Position numbers and translations under genes: made by a program. Below are positions 1 through 7,031 of a stretch of 18,920 nucleotides of DNA, in pieces. This DNA comes from CAZGLR01 sp964526635 (GTDB lineage Bacteria; Zixibacteria; MSB-5A5; GN15; JAAZOE01), in assembly GCA_964526635.1 (NCBI GenBank), contig CAZGLR010000067.1, positions 1 through 18,920 on the forward strand. The letters are read 5' to 3'. Below the pieces are notes generated by a model that was given only the letters and a program-made list of their open reading frames with translations, was not told where the DNA came from and searched no databases. Numbering within the stretch: the first letter of the stretch is position 1; the number at the start of each line of letters is the position of its first letter.

Positions 1-1
1 C

Positions 2-19
2 AAAGGTCTGAAAGTGTAA
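2..19 (+). CDS. Possible 3' end of an upstream plus-strand gene
   Basis: Frame 2 reads KGLKV and then TAA at 17-19. A perfect hairpin with a T-rich tail starts 7 nt later, as expected just after a gene end. Only five codons are visible, so no product can be named, and the frame is inferred from the terminator position alone. Confidence 0.3.
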   Translation, partial: KGLKV

Positions 20-25
20 GCGGAA

Positions 26-63
26 CGCACCCGGTCGCCGGGTGCGGTATGGGGTTTGTTTTT
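26..63 (+). terminator. Rho-independent terminator of the upstream plus-strand gene
   Basis: CGCACCCGG (26-34), loop TCG and CCGGGTGCG (38-46) form a perfect 9-bp stem. It is followed by a T-rich stretch at 55-63. The T-tract lies on the plus strand only, so it should stop transcription entering from the left. Confidence 0.6.
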
Positions 64-75
64 AGGGTAGAGGAT

Positions 76-101
76 TGGCGCGCCCCTGAAGGGGCGCGCC
101 A
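76..101. terminator. GC-rich palindrome between convergent genes
   Basis: GGCGCGCCCC (77-86), loop TGAA and GGGGCGCGCC (91-100) form a perfect 10-bp stem, extended by a T-A pair at 76/101. It lies about 190 nt beyond the stop of the minus-strand cytochrome operon. Neither strand has a T-tract after it. It may be a weak or factor-assisted bidirectional terminator, or a scattered palindromic element. Confidence 0.35.
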
Positions 102-124
102 CAATGAGTTGCGGCGGATAAAAT

Positions 125-185
125 CAGCCAGATAAAGCCGGATATCGCCGGATCAAGTCAGGTACAGCCAGATAAAGCCGGATAT
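125..185. repeat. Two exact 21-bp direct repeats, 40 bp apart
   Basis: The 21-base sequence at 125-145 (starting CAGCCAGATAAAG) recurs exactly at 165-185. Variants of its GCCGGATAT core also occur at 237-245. The repeats lie inside a larger degenerate tandem repeat downstream of the fused cytochrome gene. Two exact copies without regular spacers do not make a CRISPR array. Confidence 0.6.
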
Positions 186-333
186 AGCTATCACAGATAA
201 GCCCTAAATGACGGCGAGGATAATCAGCAGGATCAAGCCGGATATAGCCGGATCGGGTCAGATACCGCCAGAACGAACCAGATACAGCTATTACCGGTAG
301 CCCCAGATGACGGCGTAGATAATCAAAAAGATT
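136..333. repeat. About 100-bp degenerate tandem duplication covering the 3' end of the fused cytochrome gene
   Basis: Bases 136-234 align with 236-333 at an offset of 100 bp, falling to 99 bp after one indel. My hand count is about 21 mismatches and one gap, roughly 78% identity. The inner copy includes the last codons and TAA stop (291-293) of the cytochrome b gene, which encode IFLIIYAVIWGYR. The outer copy, read in the matching minus-strand frame, gives ILLIILAVI and then TAG. It is therefore a fossil of the gene end. It also accounts for most of the non-coding stretch before 290. Confidence 0.6.
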
Positions 334-2690
334 AGCGAGATGCCTGTTATCAGAGCCAGGGTGCCAAAGATGCGGGCTGCTTTGACCAGTACCGGAGGCA
401 ATGGTTCGACCAGGTGCTTCTTGATATCATGGCGCGCCATGAGTTCTTTATATTCACGGGGGCGGTCCTGCTTGAGTTCTTCGATCGGGACGCGGCCGGT
501 GAAGATGACCGTGTCCATCGGGAATTTCTCCGGTCGGAAATGGGTATTGAAGAAGTGCACGGTGAAAATAAAGGCTGTCGCCAGCAGCGCTTCATCCGAG
601 TGAATGATGGTCGCCACATTGATGATCCATCCCGGTAAAAACAGGGTGAAGAATTCCGGGAACCAGAGCATGAGTCCGGTCGAGCCGATCACAGCCACAC
701 CCCAGAAGACCGCGAAATAGTCGAATTTTTCCCAATAGGTCCAGCGACCGTATTCGGGCCGTTTACCGATCCCCAGAAACCACTTGATTGACTGGCCGGC
801 TTCTTTGACATCGGTCCAGTTGGGCATCATGGAGTTGGCTCCGAAGAGAATTTCTTTCCATGATTTCTTCTGTTTGATCTTAGTCCGGATGACGTCGATG
901 ATGTGGATGAAGAAATAGGCAAAGGTGATCAATGCGGCCACCCGGTGAATAAAGCCCGTCGATTCGAAGCCGCCGAGTACTCCCGAGAGGAACTGGGCCC
1001 ATCCGGCATAAGAGAACTTGAGGATCATGCCGGTTACGGCCAGGGCCAGGAAGCTGATAATAACCATGATGTGCAGTACGCTGTGGAGTCGTTTGAAGCG
1101 GCGGTATTCCAGACTGCCTTTGTATTTACGGCGCAGTTTTTTGTGCTCTCTCATCATCTGGAAAGAACGCGGCAGCCACATCAGGGTGTGGATCATTGCC
1201 ACCACCAGGGTGCCGACCAGCAGGGTCGTCATGAACCAGAAGGTGTAATATAAAATCGGGTACTTGTCTTTATCGTGATGGGTGGCGTGGGTTAAATAAC
1301 CGGCGAACTGGCGGTGGGAGCCCTGGTGGCATTCGCCGCAGGTTTCGACGATATTGGCCCGCGACAAGGTTGAATGCGGATCCGCTGGTGGCAGTATTTT
1401 GTGTGAGCCATGGCAGTCATGGCAGCGGGCGGCGTCTTCATACCCAAGCCGCGAAACTTTGCCGTGGTGGGTATCGAAATAGCTTTCGGTAACGTCTTCA
1501 TGACAGCCGCCGCACTGGCGAATCATCTGTTCCTTGAAGCCCTCGGCATCGGTCCGGGTGATGACGTGCGAGTTATGGCAGTCGCTGCAATTGGGCAGGT
1601 GCTCCTCGGTATCGGAAACGACAGGAGAATGGATACTGGTAACGAATTGTTCGTAGATGCCGTCGTGGCACACCGCACAGGTTGTGGCGATGTTGGTATC
1701 ATAGACGCTCGAGAGGGGATTCTCCGAGGGGAGAATCATGTGGGCGTTGTGGCAATCGGTGCACATGGCGGTGACGAGGAGTCCGGATTCGAGCAGGCCC
1801 TTGCCGTGGATGCTCATTTCATAGCTGACGATGACATTGCTGTCCGGATAATTAACATTTCGGACAGCGGCAACCTGGCCGGAGGCATGGCACTTGGCAC
1901 AGAGGTTCGGTACATTGCGGGCAAAGGTTTGTGATTTCGGGTTGGTGTGATCGCGGATGCTGTGGGTGCCATGGCAGTCTTCGCAAACGGGGGCATCAGG
2001 ATCGCCGCGATCGGCCAATTGACCATGAATAGACTGGTTGTGGGCAATCACTTCCTGACTGTGACAGATACTGCAATCGACCTTTGGCGGAACCGTCGCG
2101 CAGGGGCGCTGGAGGTGCGGGCTGGCGCCGGTGTGGCACTGGGCGCAGGTAGTATTGCGATGGATCGAGTTGTGGTATTCATCGATATCGACGTAGAGCG
2201 AGATGGTTTCGCCATCGCGGGTCATGGTTAGATTCGGATTCCGGTGGCACTCCATACATTCCTGATTCGAGATTTCACCATAAAAGACCTTACGGATTTC
2301 ATGGGGCTGATGGCAGTCGACACAGACCGGGATTTTATCCGGTTCCTGCTGCCAGAGTTCGCCCTTGATGATCTGTTTGTGCACCTGTTCGATACGACCG
2401 TGGCAGGCTTTGCAGGTGGCGGCAATACTGGTGCGATGAATACTGGAACGCTCGTCGGTATGCGGCAGGACATGATGGGCGGTATGGCAGTCGGAACAGA
2501 CAGCGGTGACAGTCAGGCCCTGATGCAGCAAACCAAAGCCGTGGATCGACTGTGAGTAATGGAAAAAGATGCTGTCCTGCGGGATATCGTATTTTTGAGT
2601 TACCTCGGTGCCTTCTTTATGGCAGGTGCCGCACATGGTCGGGATGTTGAATTTATCCACCTGCGACCTGGGGTTGCCGGGGGAGGACAT
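291..2690 (-). CDS. Multiheme cytochrome c fused to membrane cytochrome b: main part after a frameshift
   Basis: This is the large downstream part of one gene that begins at 3105; the frame changes in a C-run at 2679-2683. It carries 15 CxxCH haem motifs (CGTCH first, CGECH last), making 19 with the first part. The final 328 or so residues are a membrane domain with about five or six hydrophobic helices. Candidate haem b ligands are the histidines in RLHSVLH, FIHRV, FFIHIID, IIHSDE and VHFFNTH. This resembles the FdnI/cytochrome b561 type of quinol-oxidising subunit. Inferred role: take electrons from the quinol pool and pass them along the attached periplasmic haems to the decaheme/porin pair upstream in the operon. 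The 2690 ATG is the first in this frame after the lesion and is probably not a natural start. Confidence 0.8.
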   Translation of the reverse strand: MSSPGNPRSQVDKFNIPTMCGTCHKEGTEVTQKYDIPQDSIFFHYSQSIHGFGLLHQGLTVTAVCSDCHTAHHVLPHTDERSSIHRTSIAATCKACHGRIEQVHKQIIKGELWQQEPDKIPVCVDCHQPHEIRKVFYGEISNQECMECHRNPNLTMTRDGETISLYVDIDEYHNSIHRNTTCAQCHTGASPHLQRPCATVPPKVDCSICHSQEVIAHNQSIHGQLADRGDPDAPVCEDCHGTHSIRDHTNPKSQTFARNVPNLCAKCHASGQVAAVRNVNYPDSNVIVSYEMSIHGKGLLESGLLVTAMCTDCHNAHMILPSENPLSSVYDTNIATTCAVCHDGIYEQFVTSIHSPVVSDTEEHLPNCSDCHNSHVITRTDAEGFKEQMIRQCGGCHEDVTESYFDTHHGKVSRLGYEDAARCHDCHGSHKILPPADPHSTLSRANIVETCGECHQGSHRQFAGYLTHATHHDKDKYPILYYTFWFMTTLLVGTLVVAMIHTLMWLPRSFQMMREHKKLRRKYKGSLEYRRFKRLHSVLHIMVIISFLALAVTGMILKFSYAGWAQFLSGVLGGFESTGFIHRVAALITFAYFFIHIIDVIRTKIKQKKSWKEILFGANSMMPNWTDVKEAGQSIKWFLGIGKRPEYGRWTYWEKFDYFAVFWGVAVIGSTGLMLWFPEFFTLFLPGWIINVATIIHSDEALLATAFIFTVHFFNTHFRPEKFPMDTVIFTGRVPIEELKQDRPREYKELMARHDIKKHLVEPLPPVLVKAARIFGTLALITGISLIFLIIYAVIWGYR

Positions 2691-3105
2691 TGTGCCCGGT
2701 ATGACAATCCCAGCAGCGCGGGGCAAGTTCTTCGCCGGCTTTGACCGCCTGGCCATGGAGCGATTCTTCGTAGATGGCGGCGATATCGTCGTGACACATA
2801 TCACAGGCGACCGGTTCGAGGTTTTCCTCATGGGGCCAGTCCTCGAAGCCGTCGAGGTCCTGGTGGCAGAAAATACAGTCCAGGTCGCTATGGACGGAAT
2901 TTTGAATTTTTTCGAGATCAACAAAGACCGAGGTGTTATTGCGGTCGCGCACGAGTTCGGGGTCTTCGTGACACATCATACAGTCTTCAGTGGTCTGTGC
3001 CGCAAGGTGCGCCGGGAACGACAACAACAGGAAAAATGGCAAAACGGCAATAAGACAGACGTTAGCCATCGTTATTATCCGATTGGTCTTTTGATACATG
3101 CTCAT
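2653..3105 (-). CDS. N-terminal part of the 19-haem cytochrome c-cytochrome b fusion, before the frameshift
   Basis: It begins with a Sec signal peptide (residues 1-36, hydrophobic core around 14-30, likely cleavage after AHLAA). Four CxxCH motifs follow: CMMCH (haem cysteine at residue 42), CIFCH, CDMCH and CWDCH. The frame then ends in a TAA after VLPRQPQVAGG, which is out-of-frame translation. I prefer the ATG at 3105. The start at 3132 is also possible, and the one at 3162 would lie in the loop of an intercistronic hairpin. The segment CMMCH...VFVD resembles a later part of the same protein, CMECH...SLYVD, so the haem domain looks internally duplicated. Exported to the periplasm with the haem domain outside the inner membrane. 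Confidence 0.75.
   Translation of the reverse strand: MSMYQKTNRIITMANVCLIAVLPFFLLLSFPAHLAAQTTEDCMMCHEDPELVRDRNNTSVFVDLEKIQNSVHSDLDCIFCHQDLDGFEDWPHEENLEPVACDMCHDDIAAIYEESLHGQAVKAGEELAPRCWDCHTGHNVLPRQPQVAGG
2679..2683 (-). other. Frameshift site in a five-C homopolymer of the fused cytochrome gene
   Basis: On the minus strand CTCCCCCGGC reads L-P-R in the upstream frame, which soon stops. The downstream frame resumes with GNPRSQVDKFNIP and the next haem motif. Three other repeats in the protein have H-x-(V/I)-L-P-x-x-x-P/R-x-S after CxDCH, for example HKILPPADPHS. The expected text is therefore HNVLPPGNPRS. That needs two more C residues, although loss of one C would also restore the frame. 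It is either a real mutation or a sequencing/assembly error. Confidence 0.8.
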
Positions 3106-3141
3106 TACACCATGTTCCCGTTTTGTTGTCATCACATGAAG

Positions 3142-3175
3142 GGACAGGCGGCTCCCTGTCAAGGACCGCCTGTCC
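3142..3175 (-). promoter_or_regulatory. Intercistronic hairpin between the porin and the fused cytochrome
   Basis: GGACAGGCGG (3142-3151) and CCGCCTGTCC (3166-3175) form a perfect 10-bp stem with a 14-nt loop. It fills the 88-nt gap between the porin stop (3194) and the cytochrome start (3105). No T-tract follows on the minus strand, so it is more likely an mRNA-stability, processing or partial attenuation element than a full terminator. Confidence 0.45.
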
Positions 3176-3193
3176 GACTGTCAACGCAAGGTG

Positions 3194-3649
3194 TTAGAAT
3201 CTAAAGCGCAATCCGGCCCTGGTGAGAAGCAGGGATCCGGATTCGTCGCCATAGACATAGATACCGTCATCGTTCAAATCAGCATAATCGATTTCACCGG
3301 TCAGGGTGACCATCGGGGTCAACCGGTATTCGGCGGCCAGACCCAGTCTGAGGATCTGGTAATCGAGATTTGAATAACCGGGTGTTTCATCGAAATGCAA
3401 ATCATGATGCGGGAGTTCATCCGGCTCGAGATAGACCGACCGGTCGGGGAAATCAACATCTTCCATCCCGGTGGTGGCCATGGTGTAGTTGACCATACCG
3501 GTCAACTGCAGCGATGGAATCGGCAGCACAGTGATGGAAGCGAAAAGATTATGCGACTCGGTCGTGTAATCATTCATCGTATAGGCTGAGCCGAAGTGCT
3601 CATCGAGGATCATATCGGTACCTTCGACACTCACGGTGTCGTTAAACAT
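3194..3649 (-). CDS. C-terminal part of the conduit 1 porin, beyond the in-frame TGA
   Basis: This is the last 151 codons of the beta-barrel that begins at 5380, in the same frame and separated by TGA GGG GGG CAT. It shows alternating-polarity strands and ends in LLTRAGLRFRF. The terminal phenylalanine is the usual signal for the outer-membrane barrel assembly machinery. It has no signal peptide, so a protein started at the 3649 ATG could not reach the outer membrane unaided. A G-run lies just before that ATG and could allow re-initiation. Without this segment the upstream part would lack its closing strands. Confidence 0.65.
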   Translation of the reverse strand: MFNDTVSVEGTDMILDEHFGSAYTMNDYTTESHNLFASITVLPIPSLQLTGMVNYTMATTGMEDVDFPDRSVYLEPDELPHHDLHFDETPGYSNLDYQILRLGLAAEYRLTPMVTLTGEIDYADLNDDGIYVYGDESGSLLLTRAGLRFRF

Positions 3650-3658
3650 ATGCCCCCC

Positions 3659-3661
3659 TCA
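3659..3661 (-). other. In-frame TGA inside the conduit 1 porin
   Basis: The sequence reads ...VPLFDG-TGA-GGHMFNDTV... with no frame change on either side (5380 and 3649 differ by a multiple of three). One base change from TGG or CGA would explain it. TGA ends many intact genes here, for example those ending at 14804, 16466 and 18303, so it is not a general Trp codon in this genome. Confidence 0.75.
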
Positions 3662-5380
3662 GCCATCGAAGAGGGGTACTGTTATCGGTCCTCGTGATTT
3701 ATAATACTGGAACCAGTATCCACCGCTGAGGAACACGTTCTGTGTCGCCGTATAGGCGACATTGGCGTAGGGATTGAACATGGTGTGTTCGACATCGAGT
3801 GAATCGAGTTCGGTATTCTGATCAAAGAGGAACCGTCCTCCGGCACTCAACGTCAGTTTATTATTGGGTTTGAAGTCAGAGGCAATCTCGAGTTCGTGTT
3901 TGATGGTCGGTTCGGAGGTTATGGCCTGGTAGCGAAGAGCTTCACGCTGGTGGTAGAAAGAGAAGCGGTTGGATGGGGTAACATCCCGCATCAGTGCTTC
4001 GCGTCCGCGTTCTTCAAACAGGCCGCGGCCGGAAACAAAGGGATCATCAATCTTCTCGAGGCGGTATTTACCCCGGAAGGAGTAGCGAAGCCCCTTGCGG
4101 TAGCGGACTTTGAGCTGGCCGATAAATTTATTGGTGGTGTAATCGCCCGCAAACTCGGGATAGTTGTATCGCAGGGTTTGATCCCATCCGGCCAGCACCG
4201 AGAGCGTGATTTTCGGTGTTAACCGGGTAATCACTTCGGCCGAGGCGTCGAATTCACGGCGCGACAGGGTCGAGTACATGATGTAGTCGAAATCGACTGT
4301 TCCGCGGAATGGCATCAGGTCGATTGCGGCCTCATCGCCCTCGGTTTTGCTGCCACCGACCTCGGCCATCAGCCGGGTTTTCTTTGAGAGCAGCATGGCG
4401 TATTTAAGGCGACCGCCATAGCGGATAGTCTTGAATTCATCGCCGGTAAAATTAGGCCGCTGATTATCGACCCGATTATAGAACAGGCCGAGATTGTAAT
4501 GCCCCGGTCCGATATCACCCTTGGATTTCAGTTTGTGTGATTGTTTCTGAATTTCCGGAAGCTGATTGATAGCCAGCAGGGTGTCGTCGTATTGCAGTCG
4601 TGATGAGAATTCGCCATCAGAACCGCCGTTCACAGGGTGGCGGCCGTTGTCGTAGTAGAACAGCACATCCGGCGTTTCGGAATTGAAATGGCGGTAGCCG
4701 AATTCATAGCCGACCAGTTGTTCGGCGATTTTGCCCTCGAGGCCGGCCATAACCTGATGGCTTTCCTTATTGACTTCGCTGGGGAAAGTCTCCAGGTGGC
4801 AACTGAAGCAGTGGTTGCTTCCGATAGCCTGCTTGTGGCCATCGGTCAAAATCGAGCGATGCGCAGCCATGAATTTGACATCATGCTGTCGCGACAGCAG
4901 GATTTCGACCTGGCTCATGATTTCCTGCCGGTGGGTGGAATAATCGAAACCGATGTCATTGAGCGTATGCGTCAGCATTTTTCCACCGGGGCTGCTGCCG
5001 AGCCATTCGCGGGCCGAGGCGTTTTCGAGCAGGTCCGCCTGGCCCTGATGAGTCAGCGAGCGATATTGCACATCGGCCTTATACGACCAGCCCATAGTTC
5101 GATCGAGCCGGAAGTTGATGTTTTCTTCATCGAGGGAGTGGGTAGTCAGGCGCGTCAGAGCGTCATCGACAATCCAGACACTGCCAATCGAAAATTCCGG
5201 ATAGATTTCTTCCATGACCTTGCCGTATTCACTGATTTTCTTGCGATAGCCATCGAAATCTTTGTAATGCGCGCCGAGCCATATGTTGTGTTTGGCTGTG
5301 ACGCTCTCGTCAGCCAGAAGCGGGGCGGCCATCAGGCCCACCAGAAGGCCGACACACAGATATAGTACTGATCGTTTCAT
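3659..5380 (-). CDS. Conduit 1 outer-membrane beta-barrel (MtrB-like role) with one haem motif, stopped by an in-frame TGA
   Basis: It has a Sec signal peptide (residues 1-23, cleavage after PLLA), then long stretches of alternating polar and aromatic residues typical of a large porin. A single CFSCH at 191-195 could bind one c-type haem, which is unusual in a beta-barrel. The 573-codon frame ends at TGA 3659-3661, but the same frame continues to a proper barrel end at 3194, giving about 728 codons in all. It follows the decaheme gene by 9 nt and so is the predicted sheath for that cytochrome, as MtrB is for MtrA. I cannot show sequence homology to MtrB; the assignment rests on architecture and position. 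Confidence 0.75.
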   Translation of the reverse strand: MKRSVLYLCVGLLVGLMAAPLLADESVTAKHNIWLGAHYKDFDGYRKKISEYGKVMEEIYPEFSIGSVWIVDDALTRLTTHSLDEENINFRLDRTMGWSYKADVQYRSLTHQGQADLLENASAREWLGSSPGGKMLTHTLNDIGFDYSTHRQEIMSQVEILLSRQHDVKFMAAHRSILTDGHKQAIGSNHCFSCHLETFPSEVNKESHQVMAGLEGKIAEQLVGYEFGYRHFNSETPDVLFYYDNGRHPVNGGSDGEFSSRLQYDDTLLAINQLPEIQKQSHKLKSKGDIGPGHYNLGLFYNRVDNQRPNFTGDEFKTIRYGGRLKYAMLLSKKTRLMAEVGGSKTEGDEAAIDLMPFRGTVDFDYIMYSTLSRREFDASAEVITRLTPKITLSVLAGWDQTLRYNYPEFAGDYTTNKFIGQLKVRYRKGLRYSFRGKYRLEKIDDPFVSGRGLFEERGREALMRDVTPSNRFSFYHQREALRYQAITSEPTIKHELEIASDFKPNNKLTLSAGGRFLFDQNTELDSLDVEHTMFNPYANVAYTATQNVFLSGGYWFQYYKSRGPITVPLFDG

Positions 5381-5389
5381 ATCGGTCTC

Positions 5390-6334
5390 CTATCGGGTGA
5401 GGGCGTTACCGCCGGTTGACATTGTCTGTGACGGGTGATCGCTGCCATGGATGACGGTGTGGCACTGGGTGCACTTGGTCAGCATCCCGGCTTTGAAGCC
5501 ATCGGGGGTCGAAACGTCGGCTCGTTCGGGCGCCTGCGGCGTTTCAAAAGCGCCATCGACACTCTCGAATGCGGCGTGGAAGTGCATAGAATGGCAATTC
5601 AGGCACAGGGCTGGTTCAGTCTGCTTGAGCAAATTATTGGCCACAGAACCATGGGGTACATGGCAGAGCCCGCAATCCTCGCTGGCCGGAGCATGTTCAT
5701 AGAGGAACGGCCCCTCGTATTGCGCATGACAGCCGAAACAAAGCTCACGACCGGAGTCGTCCATGGCCAGTTGCACCTCGCCGCCGTGCGGATTATGACA
5801 GTCGGTGCAATCGAGCTTGCCCTCGCCGATCGGGTGATGCGACGGCATAAAAATTTGCGACCGAACATCGGAATGGCACTTAAAGCAGGTTTCCGAAACA
5901 GGCGCGGCACCGGCATTGGCGGCGCTGAGATGAATGCTGTGACAGTCGCTGCAGGTGACATCGGCATTGCGATGCGAAGCGAATTCCCAGTCGCCCATAG
6001 CATGGGAATTATGGCAATTCAAACACAGATTGTTGTCGGTAAACGGATCATGTTTGGCCGGATTATAGATGGACTCCGGCGTCATTTCATCGATATGCAT
6101 GGTGCCGTCGCCATGGCATGATTCACAGCTGTATTCCGCGTCAGCGGAATTGCTGAGATAGATGCCGTGGGCAGTGTGCCTGAATCCCTCGCCGACCTCT
6201 TCATGGCAGGCGGTGCAATCCTCGTTGGCAATCCCGGCCAACGCCGGCCCCGACAGGCAAAACACAAGGGCCAGGAGCCAGAGCGCGATGCTCGGGGGGC
6301 GGCGCCAGGGATGCGTCGATATGAGTACCCTCAT
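5390..6334 (-). CDS. Periplasmic decaheme c-type cytochrome, MtrA/DmsE family (conduit 1)
   Basis: 314 residues with a signal peptide (1-33, cleavage after GPALA) and exactly ten CxxCH motifs, from CTACH to CTQCH. The stretch CFGCH...GPFLYEHAP..DCGLCHVPHGS...LCLNCH is the hallmark of the DmsE/MtrA family, and the length matches it. Such proteins insert into an outer-membrane porin and carry electrons across the outer membrane. The start at 6334 has a good Shine-Dalgarno (GGGAGAG at 6345-6339). A 16-bp TetR-type operator sits directly upstream at 6349-6364. The porin gene follows after 9 nt, so the two are probably co-transcribed and repressed by the adjacent TetR. Confidence 0.9.
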   Translation of the reverse strand: MRVLISTHPWRRPPSIALWLLALVFCLSGPALAGIANEDCTACHEEVGEGFRHTAHGIYLSNSADAEYSCESCHGDGTMHIDEMTPESIYNPAKHDPFTDNNLCLNCHNSHAMGDWEFASHRNADVTCSDCHSIHLSAANAGAAPVSETCFKCHSDVRSQIFMPSHHPIGEGKLDCTDCHNPHGGEVQLAMDDSGRELCFGCHAQYEGPFLYEHAPASEDCGLCHVPHGSVANNLLKQTEPALCLNCHSMHFHAAFESVDGAFETPQAPERADVSTPDGFKAGMLTKCTQCHTVIHGSDHPSQTMSTGGNALTR

Positions 6335-6348
6335 TATTCTCTCCCGTA

Positions 6349-6364
6349 GTTAGTTAGTGCTAAC
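6349..6364. promoter_or_regulatory. Putative TetR operator in front of conduit 1
   Basis: GTTAGTTAGTGCTAAC is an imperfect inverted repeat with half-sites GTTAGTTA and GTTAGCAC. The dyad extends to TAGTTAGTTAGTGCTAACTA at 6347-6366. It matches 14 of 16 positions of the repeat upstream of the TetR gene (7032-7047, read on the minus strand). It abuts the Shine-Dalgarno of the decaheme gene, so bound protein would block initiation or elongation. Confidence 0.65.
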
Positions 6365-6407
6365 TATCCTCTCTCTGTATGTATTTTTTTTTTCATGTTC
6401 ATTCGAT

Positions 6408-7016
6408 TCAACCGGAAGTGCTTTCCGGCGTCATTTTCAGACCGTCGATATATATCGGGATATTGTTTTCCATAACTTCGCTGCCGGCATAGGTGGTGCC
6501 GTAGAACCCCTTCCACATGGAAGCGTTGAGCGCACAGTCGAAGACCATACCGATAAAGCAGCGGGCGGTGATTTCGTTGTTTTTGGCTTTTATCAGTCTC
6601 GCGTTGTACAGGCGGTCAAGCTGTGCTTTGAGAAAATCCACGTAGGGTACACGTAGGGCGCGATAGACCTGCCGGGCTTTGGCATGTTCCCGCAGGGTTG
6701 AATAGAGCAGAAGGCGGTAGGATTCCTTGTGGGATTCGAAGAACTCCATGATGTGTTCGGCTAAGCCGAACATGATCTGGTCGAGGTAGGTGGTCTTTTC
6801 AAGGCGCGTGAAGATGGAATGGAAATCGAGTTTGTCGACAAGGGAATCAAGGACAGCGTCGTAAATACTGTCTTTGGATTCGAAATGTCGGTAGAGGGCC
6901 GGTTCGCTAATACCACAGGCTTCGGCCAGTTGTTTGACCGTGACTCTGTCGTATCCGAAATGGCTGAACAAGCGGGTAGCCTCTTGCAGGATTTGATTTT
7001 TACGATCGCTTGCCAT
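6408..7016 (-). CDS. TetR/AcrR-family transcriptional regulator
   Basis: 202 residues. The N-terminal 50 or so form the TetR helix-turn-helix: DRKNQILQEATRLF, then VTVKQLAEACGISEPALYRHF and KDSIYDAVLDSL. The rest is a helical ligand-binding/dimerisation domain with no ligand I can identify. I chose the ATG at 7016 rather than the GTG at 7043: it has AAGGG eight bases upstream, and the 7043 start would put the operator inside the gene. Palindromes before this gene and before the conduit 1 decaheme gene suggest that it represses itself and conduit 1. The 73-nt gap to the decaheme gene holds an A/T-run and the second operator. Confidence 0.9.
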   Translation of the reverse strand: MASDRKNQILQEATRLFSHFGYDRVTVKQLAEACGISEPALYRHFESKDSIYDAVLDSLVDKLDFHSIFTRLEKTTYLDQIMFGLAEHIMEFFESHKESYRLLLYSTLREHAKARQVYRALRVPYVDFLKAQLDRLYNARLIKAKNNEITARCFIGMVFDCALNASMWKGFYGTTYAGSEVMENNIPIYIDGLKMTPESTSG

Positions 7017-7031
7017 AGCCGTTGCCCTTAA

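Noticed and set aside
121..285. CRISPR array
   Set aside because: Only two exact 21-bp copies, the remainder degenerate, no unique spacers of constant length and no cas genes.
1410..1934. Long open frames opposite the cytochrome genes (for example 1410-1934, 4637-5365, 5435-6121 and 7352-8209 on the plus strand)
   Set aside because: They mirror real minus-strand genes that have signal peptides and haem motifs. Their own translations show no domain, no sensible start context and repetitive Ala/Gly/Val composition.
3620..3661. The in-frame TGA as a selenocysteine codon; a small stem CGACAC/GTGTCG lies 17 nt downstream
   Set aside because: The stem is only 6 bp and its loop lacks the GG expected in bacterial SECIS elements. 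The site is in a porin loop with no redox context, so a point mutation or read error is more likely.
3659..3661. TGA read as tryptophan throughout the genome
   Set aside because: Several intact genes end naturally at TGA (14804, 15474, 16466, 17095, 18303), several with a following start codon overlapping the stop.
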